Program-made: the position numbers and the translations under genes | Shown: piece after piece, positions 16,683-25,253 of the stretch | Layout of the letters: each line of letters opens with the position of its first letter | How positions within the stretch are numbered: the first letter of the stretch is position 1 | NCBI GenBank assembly: GCA_030603565.1 | Contig: JAUVXM010000009.1 | Location: 1 to 58,503, forward strand | Direction of reading: 5' to 3' | Length of the DNA stretch: 58,503 bases | DNA from: Candidatus Aminicenantota bacterium | GTDB lineage: Bacteria > Acidobacteriota > Aminicenantia > Aminicenantales > Aminicenantaceae | The notes under the pieces: generated by a model | What the model was told of the DNA's origin: nothing | Database searches by the model: none | What the model saw: only the letters and a program-made list of their open reading frames with translations

Positions 16683-19025
16683 ATGGGCATAAATTTTCAT
16701 AAAATTGAAAAAATTTTCCAAAACGCCGGAAACGAATACCTTCTGGAACATGAGGTCTATGCTTTGCTACAGGCGGCAGGTATCCGCACTCCGGAGTTTC
16801 TATTTATAGAGAAGGGAAGGGATGTTTCTGCGGAAGACCTGTCCTTCTTTTCTTGCGAAAAATTGGTTTTAAAGATCGTTTCTCCTCAGATCCTGCATAA
16901 ATCGGATGTGGGAGGGATCAAATTTGTAAAAAAAGATGCGGGAGAGATAAACCGGTCTCTTAAAGAGATGCTGTCAAATATCGGCTCTGATTTTAAAGCA
17001 TGGGTACATAAACAGAATAAATCCAGGGGAAGCGGGATATCTTCAGAGCAGGATATGGAAGCTGATATTGAAGGAGTTTTGATCTGTGAAAAAGTCGAGT
17101 ACGAAGAAGAAGGATTTGGCTCTGAGTTGTTAATAGGCCTCAGGACCTCCCGGGAATTCGGCCCTGTAGTTACTCTGGGAGCAGGAGGAGTAGAGGTTGA
17201 ATATATGAATGAGAGGTTAAAAGAAGGCACAGCTGTTTCTATTTCCTCTGCCCATCTGCTCCATAAGGATCAGACTCGGGAGGTACTTAAACAGCAGGCT
17301 CTTTATGATAAACTAACCGGTCCTTTTCGCGGCCGGCCCGCTTTAATTGATAAAGAAGAGCTTGAGGATACATATTTCCGTTTCCATCAGCTTGGTGCCT
17401 ATTTTTCTGCTTTCTCGCCGGATATAGGTTTTGTCATCGAAGAGGCAGAGGTCAATCCTTTTGTAATAAAAGGAAAAAAACTTATTGCTCTGGACGGTTT
17501 ATGCCGTTTTTCCAGGGAAAGATTTAAAGCAAGAAAGCGGCCCTATGAACAGATCAGGCATCTTTTGAAGCCCCAAAGCATTGCCATAATCGGTGTTTCA
17601 GAAAAGGTGAATATTGGGCATATTATCCTGAATAATATTTTGGGAAACGGTTTTCCTGCAGACAAGGTGTATGTGGTCAAGCCCGGGAAAAATGAGATCG
17701 AAGGATGTATGTGTGTTCCGGGGGTAAAAGAGCTGCCGGAAACTGTTGATCTTTTTGTCTTGACAATTGCAGCCGAACAAAGCCTGCAAGTCATAGACGA
17801 TATTATTGAATTTCAAAAAGCCCGTTCGCTCATCATAATCTCTGGGGGCATCGGGGAAAAAGAGGGGACTGAGGGCCTTGAGAAAAAAATAAAGGCTAAA
17901 CTCATAGCCGGAAGGCAGGCGGGAAAACTGGTTCCTGTTGTAAACGGAGGAAATTGTCTGGGCATTTTTTCACGCCCCGGAAATTTTGATACGACTTTTG
18001 TGCCTCAGTATAAATTGTATAGACTCCCCCGTAAAAATACCCGGAAAACTAATCTTGTTTATCTGAGTCAGAGTGGGGCCTTTATGATATCGCGGATGAG
18101 TAAGCTCCCGGATATTGAACCTCTTTATGCTGTTTCCATTGGAAACCAGATCGACCTTACTTTTTCAGATTACCTGCATTATCTTAAACAAGACGACAAT
18201 GCCCGCGTGTTTGCAGTATACATTGAAGGGTTTTTGCCTGGCGACGGCCTGGAGTTTGCCCGGGCAGCAGAAAAAATTACTCAGCAGCCGGGAAAAGCTG
18301 TTGTAGTTTATAAGGCTGGAAGGTCGCCTCAAGGCAAGGCAGCTACTGCCAGTCACACCGCCTCTATTGCAGGCGACTACAGTGTTAACCGGGCAGTCTT
18401 GAAACAGGCCGGAGTGATCGTGGCTGAGAGTATATATGAATTTGAAAGCTATATTAAATGTTTATGCTTTTTGGCGGATAAAAAAATTAGGGGAAATAGA
18501 GTCGGGCTTATCTCCAATGCCGGATTTGAGTGTGTGATCATGTCAGATAGCTTAAAGGGAGAAAAAGAGCTGCAATTGGCTGAGTATGCGGAAGAAACTA
18601 AAATGAAGCTGTCTGAGATACTGGAGCCGCTTGGCATAGACCGGCTTCAAGACGTAAGGAATCCTCTTGATATTACCCCGGTTGCAGATGATAAAACATT
18701 TTGTCAGGCGGTAGAGGCAATATTAGCCGATAAGAATGTGGACTGCGCTGTAATATCGCCCCTTCCCATGTCACCTGCCATGCAGACTCTTGCCCCTTCA
18801 AAATTCCATAAGGAAGACCTATCCCGGGAGGGAAGTACACCCCGAAGATTGATTGATATTTCCAGGAAAACTGACAAACCAATGGTAGTGAGCATTGATG
18901 CCGGAGAGATCTACCAGCCTATGACGGATCTATTAGAGCAGGAAGGAATCCCGGTTTTCCGCCGCAGTGATGATGCTGTTAAATTTCTTCGTAAATACAT
19001 AACGAGTTCCAAGACCTTATTTTAA
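16683..19025 (+). CDS. ADP-forming acyl-CoA synthetase, ATP-grasp (beta) and CoA-binding (alpha) domains fused
   Basis: A 780-residue NDP-forming acyl-CoA synthetase that would turn the acyl-CoA made by IorAB into free acid and ATP. Domain order is ATP-grasp_5 first (about 15-260, with LKIVSPQILHKSDVGGIKF and GPVVTLGAGGVEVEY). The CoA-binding Rossmann domain follows (about 285-420, LKPQSIAIIGVSEKVNIGHIIL). The ligase domains then carry FVYLSQSGAFM-type and KAATASHTASIAGDY sequences; that histidine is the phosphorylated one. The 3' end overlaps the convergent CocE gene by 9 bp. Confidence 0.93.
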   Translation: MGINFHKIEKIFQNAGNEYLLEHEVYALLQAAGIRTPEFLFIEKGRDVSAEDLSFFSCEKLVLKIVSPQILHKSDVGGIKFVKKDAGEINRSLKEMLSNIGSDFKAWVHKQNKSRGSGISSEQDMEADIEGVLICEKVEYEEEGFGSELLIGLRTSREFGPVVTLGAGGVEVEYMNERLKEGTAVSISSAHLLHKDQTREVLKQQALYDKLTGPFRGRPALIDKEELEDTYFRFHQLGAYFSAFSPDIGFVIEEAEVNPFVIKGKKLIALDGLCRFSRERFKARKRPYEQIRHLLKPQSIAIIGVSEKVNIGHIILNNILGNGFPADKVYVVKPGKNEIEGCMCVPGVKELPETVDLFVLTIAAEQSLQVIDDIIEFQKARSLIIISGGIGEKEGTEGLEKKIKAKLIAGRQAGKLVPVVNGGNCLGIFSRPGNFDTTFVPQYKLYRLPRKNTRKTNLVYLSQSGAFMISRMSKLPDIEPLYAVSIGNQIDLTFSDYLHYLKQDDNARVFAVYIEGFLPGDGLEFARAAEKITQQPGKAVVVYKAGRSPQGKAATASHTASIAGDYSVNRAVLKQAGVIVAESIYEFESYIKCLCFLADKKIRGNRVGLISNAGFECVIMSDSLKGEKELQLAEYAEETKMKLSEILEPLGIDRLQDVRNPLDITPVADDKTFCQAVEAILADKNVDCAVISPLPMSPAMQTLAPSKFHKEDLSREGSTPRRLIDISRKTDKPMVVSIDAGEIYQPMTDLLEQEGIPVFRRSDDAVKFLRKYITSSKTLF

Positions 19026-20903
19026 GATCTTCAATTTAAGATGTGAGGCATGTGCTGCTGACCTGTAGATTTTATGGGTCGCCTTCTGAAAATCTGATTC
19101 TTCTGCCTGAAAGATATCCACAAACTTTTGGGGATTGCGGTCGATTACCGGAAACCAGGTGCTTTGGATCTGGACCATGATCCTGTGCCCCTTGAGAAAA
19201 GAGTGGCATTTGTCATGCAAGTCAAACTCGATCTTCGTGACTTCATGCGGGACCATCGGCTCAGGCTTTTCAAAACTGTTTCTGTATTTACCCCTGAACA
19301 CTTCGCCAGCAAGCAGCATCTGAAAATCTCCCATTTTTACGCTGCAGGGATTAGGTTTATTGTCGGGAGCGTCGCTCGGATAAACATCTATCAGTTTTAC
19401 GATCCAGTCAGCGTCGGTTCCTGTTGTAGATACACGGAGGTCGGCTATTATCGGGCCGGCTATGGTTACATCTTTTTGTAAAACATCAGACTGATAAACC
19501 AATACATCCGGACGCCTTGCGGCAAATCTCTGATCTTCTACCATCCAGAGGTGTCCTTGTCTTATGAGAGTTCTCGGGGAAAAAGGCACTGGATTATCCG
19601 GGTCACTGATAAAGGAATCATTTGACTTATCTAAATCTTCTGAAGGGGGAGAAAATGAAAGCTTTCCCTCCGCCTGAAAATAGAGATTCATATCTTCGGC
19701 TTCTTCCGGCGGCCAATGCTTAAAGGATTTCCATTGATTTGAACCTGTTTCAAAAACGTGTGCTTCTGGCATATCCAAGCTTCCTTTGTCCTTTAAGTAG
19801 TAGTTAAAAAAGGGCAGCTCCACTTCTTTTCTGAAGTATTCACTGGTTTTTGAGCCGAACCGGATATTGCCTAAAGCATCACCGTCCATCCGGGCCCACC
19901 CACCGTGAAGCCAGGGGCCGACTACAAGCAAACTCTGGTTTTCCGGATTCTTCTCTTCGATCGAGTAGTAGATGCTCATGGGGCCATAAAAATCTTCAGC
20001 ATCGAACCAGCCGGCGACATTTAGGATAGGATGTTTGATTTTGCTCAGATTCTGGAGGACATTCTGTTCCTGCCAGTACTCATCATAATCACCGTGTTCC
20101 ATATATTCGTTCCAGGTGGGGACACGCTTGTGGAAATATTTTTTATCAACATTTGAGACAGGCCCAAGGTCTAAAAAAAACTTATATCCGTCAGGTGTCC
20201 CATAGTCGAATCTCCAGTCCCGGTTTTCCGAAGGCCCTGAGCGAGCCTGGGCGTTTGACGACAGCCACCCGAAGGTGTACATGAGGCGGAATGCTCCGTT
20301 GTGATGGAAATCGTCTCCGAGCCACATGTCAGAGGGAGACGCCTGGGGGGAGGAAGCTTTAAGGGCTGGATGGGCATCGATCATCCCCATCACTGTCTGC
20401 CAGGCCGGGTAAGAGATGCCCCACTGGCCGACGCGGCCGTTATGGCCCGGAATGTTTTTTAATATCCATTCGATAGTGTCATAAGTGTCGCTGCTTTCAT
20501 CAGTGTCCTGAGCTCCGCTTTTATCCGGCTTGTGGGGTCTCATAACCGTAAAATCTCCTTCTGATTTAAATTTTCCCCTTACATCCTGGTAGACAAAAAT
20601 AAAAGTTTCTTTTGCAAAGGAGTTGTTAGGCCCTAATGTTCGCCTGTACGCATTTTTCTGATAGGATCCGATGGAATAAGGTGTTCGAAAAAGCATGATC
20701 GGATATTCCTGGCTTTTATCAAGGGGTGTATAGACCTGTGTATATAGCTTGACTCCATCCCGCATTGAGATCATATGTTCCGCTTTTAAGTAGTTTGATT
20801 TGATCCTGAATGTCTCTTCTTCTCCGGAAGCACATGATACTAAGAGTAAGGCTAAAATTGTCAGGCAAAAAGGTTTTAAAAAACTGTTTTTAAGCATTTT
20901 CAT
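19017..20903 (-). CDS. CocE/NonD-family serine hydrolase (X-Pro dipeptidyl-peptidase S15 fold), lipoprotein
   Basis: A 628-residue alpha/beta hydrolase. The start at 20903 is set by AGGAGG at 20910-20915; the TTG at 20909 sits too close to it. The N-terminus MKMLKNSFLKPFCLTILALL runs into the lipobox LLVSC, so it is a predicted periplasm-facing lipoprotein. Family signatures are MRDGVKLYTQVYTP, the oxyanion/nucleophile region GQWGISYPAW (serine in GIS), PILNVAGWFDAEDFYG with the catalytic Asp, and LLVVGPWLHGGW with the His. The C-terminal jelly-roll follows. The substrate is an acyl ester or amide, not determinable. Confidence 0.9.
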   Translation of the reverse strand: MKMLKNSFLKPFCLTILALLLVSCASGEEETFRIKSNYLKAEHMISMRDGVKLYTQVYTPLDKSQEYPIMLFRTPYSIGSYQKNAYRRTLGPNNSFAKETFIFVYQDVRGKFKSEGDFTVMRPHKPDKSGAQDTDESSDTYDTIEWILKNIPGHNGRVGQWGISYPAWQTVMGMIDAHPALKASSPQASPSDMWLGDDFHHNGAFRLMYTFGWLSSNAQARSGPSENRDWRFDYGTPDGYKFFLDLGPVSNVDKKYFHKRVPTWNEYMEHGDYDEYWQEQNVLQNLSKIKHPILNVAGWFDAEDFYGPMSIYYSIEEKNPENQSLLVVGPWLHGGWARMDGDALGNIRFGSKTSEYFRKEVELPFFNYYLKDKGSLDMPEAHVFETGSNQWKSFKHWPPEEAEDMNLYFQAEGKLSFSPPSEDLDKSNDSFISDPDNPVPFSPRTLIRQGHLWMVEDQRFAARRPDVLVYQSDVLQKDVTIAGPIIADLRVSTTGTDADWIVKLIDVYPSDAPDNKPNPCSVKMGDFQMLLAGEVFRGKYRNSFEKPEPMVPHEVTKIEFDLHDKCHSFLKGHRIMVQIQSTWFPVIDRNPQKFVDIFQAEESDFQKATHKIYRSAAHASHLKLKILK

Positions 20904-21078
20904 AGGCAACCTCCTTTGATTTCTATATTTCTTTATTTTCCTTCTAATATACTGTTTATATTATATAAATTTAAAATTCCAGTCAATTGGAGGCAGAACT
21001 TAAGCCTCCTCCCCTTTTTTTTCTTTCCATAGGTATTTTTTTTGAGTAATTTGAGCAATTCTGATAGAATCGATATAA

Positions 21079-21885
21079 ATGAAAGTTAAAATATGGGGAG
21101 TCATTTTTTTACTTATTGCGGGAGGTATGGCGCAGATGTGTAAAAACAGGAAGGCAGGGGATATCGACCTTGGTGCTTTGATGCCGCATGATGTCAATGA
21201 ATGGAAATCGCAGGGAGCAGACAAGATTTATACTGAGGAAACAATTTTTGATTATATCAATGGAGCAGGTGAGATATACCGGGCCTATAATTATAAAAAA
21301 CTTCAGGCGCGAAATTTTGCCAGAGAGGGATATCCACAGATCATTGCCGATCTTTTTGATATGGGAGAGGCTAAAAATGCTTTTGGTATTTTTACCCACA
21401 ATCTCGAAGGTGAAAAGGTAGGAATTGGGCAGGGCTCTCTGTACAGTGGGGGGCTGCTTCAATTCTGGAAGGGTAGATATTTTGTTTCTATGTTTGCTGA
21501 GGAGGAAACGAATGAGTCAAAAGCGGCTGTTTTGGCTATGGGGAAAAAGGTCGCTTCTTTGATCAAAGAAGAGGGTGAGTTCCCTTGGATAGTGGGGCTT
21601 CTGCCGGAGGAAAACCTGAAAAAAAATAGTATCCGCTATTTTTATAATCACCTGATATTAAACTACCACTTTTTTTTAGCGGATGATAATATTCTAAATC
21701 TTGCTGGAAATACAGACGCAGTCCTGGGAACATATCAGACTGAGGAGGGGAAATATTGGCTTCTTCTTGTCAATTATCCTGACGAGGCTGATTATATCCA
21801 TCCACTAAATCCATTCTGCCTATCTGCTTCTTTTATTAAACACAACGTCCAAGCTCAGCGGCACGCGTTAGCGTGTCCGCTGTAG
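21079..21885 (+). pseudogene. DUF6599-type secreted protein, 3' end cut by the integron island
   Basis: The first roughly 235 residues resemble DUF6599 proteins: a short hydrophobic start (MKVKIWGVIFLLIAGGMAQM), then EETIFDYINGAGEIYRAYNYKKLQARNFAREGY and DLFDMGEAKNAFGIFTH, a signature of this family of unknown function. Similarity stops near LLVNYPDEAD. The rest (IKHNVQAQRHALACPL) is translated from foreign DNA, the last 46 bp being the attC site at 21840. The family normally continues a little further, so the gene was truncated when the cassette island arrived. It may still be expressed. Confidence 0.7.
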
Positions 21886-21899
21886 TGGCTTGGTTATGC
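21840..21899 (-). other. Integron attC recombination site (minus orientation)
   Basis: Read on the minus strand it has R'' GCATAAC, then CAGCGGACACGC pairing with GCGTGCCGCTG, CCAAGC pairing with GCTTGG, and R' GTTGTGT. The arm next to R'' has one unpaired A between CAGCGG and CACGC. This is the extrahelical base that gives attC sites their orientation, so this site points leftward. It follows the minus-strand DUF4062/ATPase cassette genes, as a cassette attC should. 21900-22090 between it and the gene shows nothing recognisable. Confidence 0.85.
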
Positions 21900-22090
21900 G
21901 CTGTCTTTTCAGTTCGTCTTTGTATTTTTCATATGCCCCTGAATAAGCGCGCCGCAAGGCCTTTTCCGTCATGACTGTCACCATGGTGATCATCATCCTC
22001 GTGTTGATCGTGGTCGTAGTGCTTGGTGATGCTTGTTGTCCTTGTTACCTTCCTCCGTCTGATGCTGGGTGAGTGAGCCATTTGAGCCGT

Positions 22091-23116
22091 TTATGAGCCA
22101 TTTCCGGTTTTGCGTTCGGGTGAGCCGTTTGAGCCATTTTTAAGCCGATTCCCGGTGAGTCGGTAGTGGGCGGATCGGCCGGCCCCTTCGAGTTTGAGAA
22201 GTCCCAGCTTCACCATTTCATCGAGATCCCGCTTGGCAGTCGCGCGCGACACACCGGTCAACTTCTGGTATTCGGTATTCGTGATGCGGAAGTCCGATTT
22301 GAGAAACTGAACGGCTTTGACCTGCCTCTCAATCAGATTCAGTCCCTTCATGCGATCATCGGTGAGCCAGTTGCGCCAAATGGTGACCCGGAAACGGTTC
22401 TCTGCCGGATCGAACTTAGGGTCGGGAAGACCGGCTTTCCGGCACCACTTGACGACGTTCCGGGTGCCGTAGCCGAGCTGGTTTATGTAGCCGGCCAGAT
22501 AGAAGGGTCGGGCGAGGAAGGGATTCACCGGAACCGAGAGGTGCTCCTTGACGAGGTCGTCGACGGTGAGTTCGTCGGGAAGCCCACCGGGATTCATGAT
22601 CTCCACCCGGTCCGCAAAGACGTCGATCTGCACGGAGGCATTGGAATCGTAGTCCCGGTGGACGACGGCATTGACGATAATCTCGCGAATCGCCTCTTTG
22701 GGGATTTCGAGTTTCTCCTCGGCGGCCGTGGTCTCCTCTCGGCCCCCGATGGTGCGGTATAGGCGGGAGAGCACGAAATCAGCCGCGGCGTCGGCTTGCT
22801 CGAAGAGGGTATTTCCAAGGACCTGTTGGCTCGGGATCGGGCGCGTCACCGAAGTGCCGTGATAATGGGAGCACTTCACAACAGCCCCCGGACAGAAGCG
22901 CTGAGGCTTCTTGCCAAAAAGCATCAGGGCTGCGTGAAGAAGTCGGTTCTTGTCGAGCAGACCCAGCTCGGTCAGCACATTCTTCGGCGTCGGCGTCGTC
23001 TCGAAGGAGAACTTCCGCTTCGCGGAGGCTTCAGCGACAAACCAATCGATGCGGTCCGGAGCGATATCGGACAACTTTCCCCCTTTTGCCGGTGTTAGAT
23101 AGAAGGGATATTTCAT
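22091..23116 (-). CDS. RecG-like ATP-binding/HTH protein, C-terminal part of a DUF4062 protein (cassette gene)
   Basis: A 341-residue protein matching the C-terminal two thirds of DUF4062-(HATPase_c_4) proteins: LTELGLLDKNRLLHAALMLFGKKPQRF, then the GHKL-like ATP-binding EAIREIIVNAVVHRDYDSNASVQIDVFADRVEIMNPGGLP, AGYINQLGYGTRNVVKWCRKAGLPDP, and a C-terminal winged helix TNTEYQKLTGVSRATAKRDLDEMVKLGLLK. The tail is built of short repeats (GAGCCATTT/GAGCCGTTT units at 22072-22145). It begins inside the stop of the DUF4062 frame. In relatives the two are one polypeptide. The DNA is clearly GC-richer than the flanks, indicating transfer. Confidence 0.8.
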   Translation of the reverse strand: MKYPFYLTPAKGGKLSDIAPDRIDWFVAEASAKRKFSFETTPTPKNVLTELGLLDKNRLLHAALMLFGKKPQRFCPGAVVKCSHYHGTSVTRPIPSQQVLGNTLFEQADAAADFVLSRLYRTIGGREETTAAEEKLEIPKEAIREIIVNAVVHRDYDSNASVQIDVFADRVEIMNPGGLPDELTVDDLVKEHLSVPVNPFLARPFYLAGYINQLGYGTRNVVKWCRKAGLPDPKFDPAENRFRVTIWRNWLTDDRMKGLNLIERQVKAVQFLKSDFRITNTEYQKLTGVSRATAKRDLDEMVKLGLLKLEGAGRSAHYRLTGNRLKNGSNGSPERKTGNGS

Positions 23117-23586
23117 GGTGCGGTCCTCCGGTTCTGGTCCTGTTGCCAGTAGAGCAAGCTTCTCTGGACCTCGCTGCAGAGGTGGTCCGTGTTGCGGAAA
23201 GTGGTGTAGGTATGGGCGCTGGCTTTCCGAATGAGTGCTTGCATGCGTTTCGCGCGGCGCGCTTTCGGAGTCAGGTTCTTGACGAAAATCAGAGGATCGC
23301 GGCCTATATTGATGGCGTAGTCAAACTCCTGTTCCGGGACTGAAATCCCGTTTTCGTTTAGCTTTCCGTAGCGAAGTCCAAAGATGCCCAAATAGATGGC
23401 ACACTTGTCGATTTCCCCCAGATAGATGTCTGATGGGCTCCGCCGGCTGGCCGGGAGGTTCTCAAAGATGAAGGCATAGAAGAACTGGCTCCAGTAGGGA
23501 TCGTTGTTGATGAACGAGGCCAGCTTGTCCCGTGCGTGGGCAAACTCACGTTGGACACTGCTGATGAAGATTTGCTTTCGCCTCAT
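23113..23586 (-). CDS. DUF4062 domain protein (cassette gene, N-terminal part of a split protein)
   Basis: A 157-residue DUF4062 domain: MRRKQIFISSVQREFAHARD, FFYAFIFENLPASRRSPSDIYLGEIDKCAIYLGIFGLRYG, and ISVPEQEFDYAINIGRDPLIFVK. DUF4062 is a TIR-like/nucleoside-binding-type fold found in defence-associated and regulatory proteins. The start at 23586 is supported by a GGGAG Shine-Dalgarno at about 23595-23599; an upstream in-frame ATG at 23658 adds 24 unrelated residues. It ends by ATGA overlap with the ATP-binding gene. This is either a frameshift of a normally single gene or translationally coupled halves. Confidence 0.82.
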   Translation of the reverse strand: MRRKQIFISSVQREFAHARDKLASFINNDPYWSQFFYAFIFENLPASRRSPSDIYLGEIDKCAIYLGIFGLRYGKLNENGISVPEQEFDYAINIGRDPLIFVKNLTPKARRAKRMQALIRKASAHTYTTFRNTDHLCSEVQRSLLYWQQDQNRRTAP

Positions 23587-23739
23587 GGTCACACTCCCAG
23601 TTTCCCCAGAATCTCTCGCAAGGCTTCGTCCGTCTCCCGCGCTTCGGATACTGAACACAGCATACCATATCCAGGATTACAGCGATTTTCCCTTGCCGTT
23701 ATTGTTTGCCATTAATAACCGTTCCTACATTTTCTCTGC

Positions 23740-24276
23740 GCATAACATATATTATACAGCCGAACTTCTTGTAAAAATACGGTATTTATCGCTACATATC
23801 GCAATATATAGAATTAGTTTTTTTAAGCGTAATCCGATGGTTCCATTCATTCTGTGCCGCAAATAAAACCTCTTGCTGATTTTGCTATACAGCTCAAATC
23901 GCAGCCTAAACTGATATTAACAAAATTATGGAGATTATTCCAATTTTTTATATGGGAATTTATTATCAATGTTGCCCGAACTGGTAAAAACATCGCTTAT
24001 AGAACACCTTAAATGTGTTAGAAGAGTCCATTAACTTGATATTAAAGAAGGATTCGGCCAAGTTAATATGCCGTTCGCTCTGTCAAGAAAATACCCGAAT
24101 GACTCAAGAGAATACGGGACAAGAACTTCTAGGACACAAGAAAAATTATCTGGAATTTTTTATGTGGCTTTGCTAATATCAGTTTAGGTTGCGATTTGCT
24201 TGATCTGCATATCGTAATATGCAGCGATAAATGCCGCATTTGCACAAGTAAATTGGTTGTATAATATATGTTAGGT
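23740..24276. repeat. 537-bp imperfect palindrome: two inverted attI/leader-like arms around an intI fragment
   Basis: The left arm (23740-23960) and right arm (about 24135-24276) are reverse complements with substitutions and one roughly 80-bp difference. Outer parts share ATATATTATACA and ATTTATCGCT; inner parts share CTAAACTGATATTA. Each arm ends outward in a core-site motif: GTTATGC on the minus strand at 23746-23740 and GTTAGGT on the plus strand at 24270-24276. In both, TATAAT precedes the core by 4 bp. Beyond each end a cassette gene is read outward. Integron attI regions would be expected to sit exactly between intI and the first cassette. Confidence 0.85.
23969..24117 (+). pseudogene. 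intI: Fragment of integron integrase gene intI
   Basis: The frame from 23969 reads MLPELVKTSLIEHLKCVRRV, then H, a TAA stop, then LDIKEGFGQVNMPFALSRKY and PNDSREYG. This is the integron-integrase-specific region between the LP-x-L block and the KYPNA-x-EWGWQ block, found in IntI but not in other tyrosine recombinases. The catalytic Arg, His and Tyr boxes, about 170 upstream and 130 downstream residues, are missing. Its direction fits the left arm being its native attI side. It is a dead gene with an internal stop. Confidence 0.82.
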
Positions 24277-24315
24277 GTTAATGTAGAGTAAAGTAAATTG
24301 AAACATTTAGTAATT

Positions 24316-25245
24316 ATGAAACATCTAAAAACATTTCTGTTTTTGTTCTTACTGTTATTATTTATGAGTTCATTACAGGCGTCAGATAATAATTCGAAAG
24401 CGCAGGCTACAAAAGTCATTTTATTGGGGACAGGGAATCCAAATCCAAATCCTGCACATTCCGGATGCTCTGTGGCAATTGTAGTAAATGATACGCCATA
24501 TATTATCGATTTTGGTCCAGGTTTAGTTAGAAAGGCGGCTGCTTTATCGCCCCGTTACGGCGGTAGCATAAAAGCCCTAGATGTTAAGAACCTTAAGAAA
24601 GCATTCCTTACCCACTTGCATTCTGATCATACAACAGGCTACCCTGACTTAATTTTAACACCATGGATCATGGGGAGGGAGGAACCCCTTGAGGTTTTTG
24701 GTCCTGAAGGAATAGTAAATATGACTAAAAATATCTTAGATGCATATCAAGAGGATATTAGATATAGATTATACGGTGATGAGCCAGCGAATAATCAAGG
24801 ATGGCGAGTGAACGCACATGAAATTAAAGAAGGTATGATATATAAAGACAGAAATGTGAAAGTAGAAGCATTTTTAGTTAAACATGGTAGTTGGCCCAAT
24901 GCATACGGTTTTAGATTCACAACTCCTGATAAAACAGTCGTCATTTCAGGCGATACAGCGCCATGTGAAAATATAATAAAATATGGAAAAAATGCGGATA
25001 TTCTTATCCATGAAGTATACTATCAAAAAGGATTTGACAAGAAAACTGAATCCTGGAAAAGATACCATTCCCAGCACCATACTTCAACTCTTGATTTGGC
25101 AGAAATTGCACAAAAGACAAAACCTGATTTAGTAATCTTGTATCATGTTCTTTTTTGGGAAGGAAAAGAGGAAGATATCCTAAAAGAAATTTCAGAAGTT
25201 TATAAAGGCAAAGTAGTGTTAGGGCGAGATCTGGCAATCTATTAA
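24316..25245 (+). CDS. Secreted MBL-fold metallo-hydrolase, RNase Z-like (cassette gene)
   Basis: A 309-residue metallo-beta-lactamase-fold hydrolase with a signal peptide (MKHLKTFLFLFLLLLFMSSLQA). Metal ligands are HLHSDH in LKKAFLTHLHSDHTTG, HGSWPNAYGF with a conserved His, SGDTAPCEN (Asp), and the C-terminal LVILYH. The family includes RNase Z/arylsulfatase-like enzymes, but the signal peptide argues for an exported hydrolase. The start at 24316 is the ATG; a TTG at 24298 is in frame. It lies 40 bp after the GTTAGGT core site and 8 bp before the attC, i.e. it fills one integron cassette. Confidence 0.88.
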   Translation: MKHLKTFLFLFLLLLFMSSLQASDNNSKAQATKVILLGTGNPNPNPAHSGCSVAIVVNDTPYIIDFGPGLVRKAAALSPRYGGSIKALDVKNLKKAFLTHLHSDHTTGYPDLILTPWIMGREEPLEVFGPEGIVNMTKNILDAYQEDIRYRLYGDEPANNQGWRVNAHEIKEGMIYKDRNVKVEAFLVKHGSWPNAYGFRFTTPDKTVVISGDTAPCENIIKYGKNADILIHEVYYQKGFDKKTESWKRYHSQHHTSTLDLAEIAQKTKPDLVILYHVLFWEGKEEDILKEISEVYKGKVVLGRDLAIY

Positions 25246-25253
25246 ATTAGAAC

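Noticed and set aside
22166-22762. 198-residue plus-strand frame opposite the RecG-like gene
   Set aside because: GC-rich DNA gives long antisense frames. The minus strand carries recognisable motifs and the plus strand does not.
24001-24030. Extra cassette core site in AACACCTTAAATGTGTTAGA
   Set aside because: It lies inside the intI fragment and encodes matching integrase residues (EHLKCVRR), so it is not an att site.
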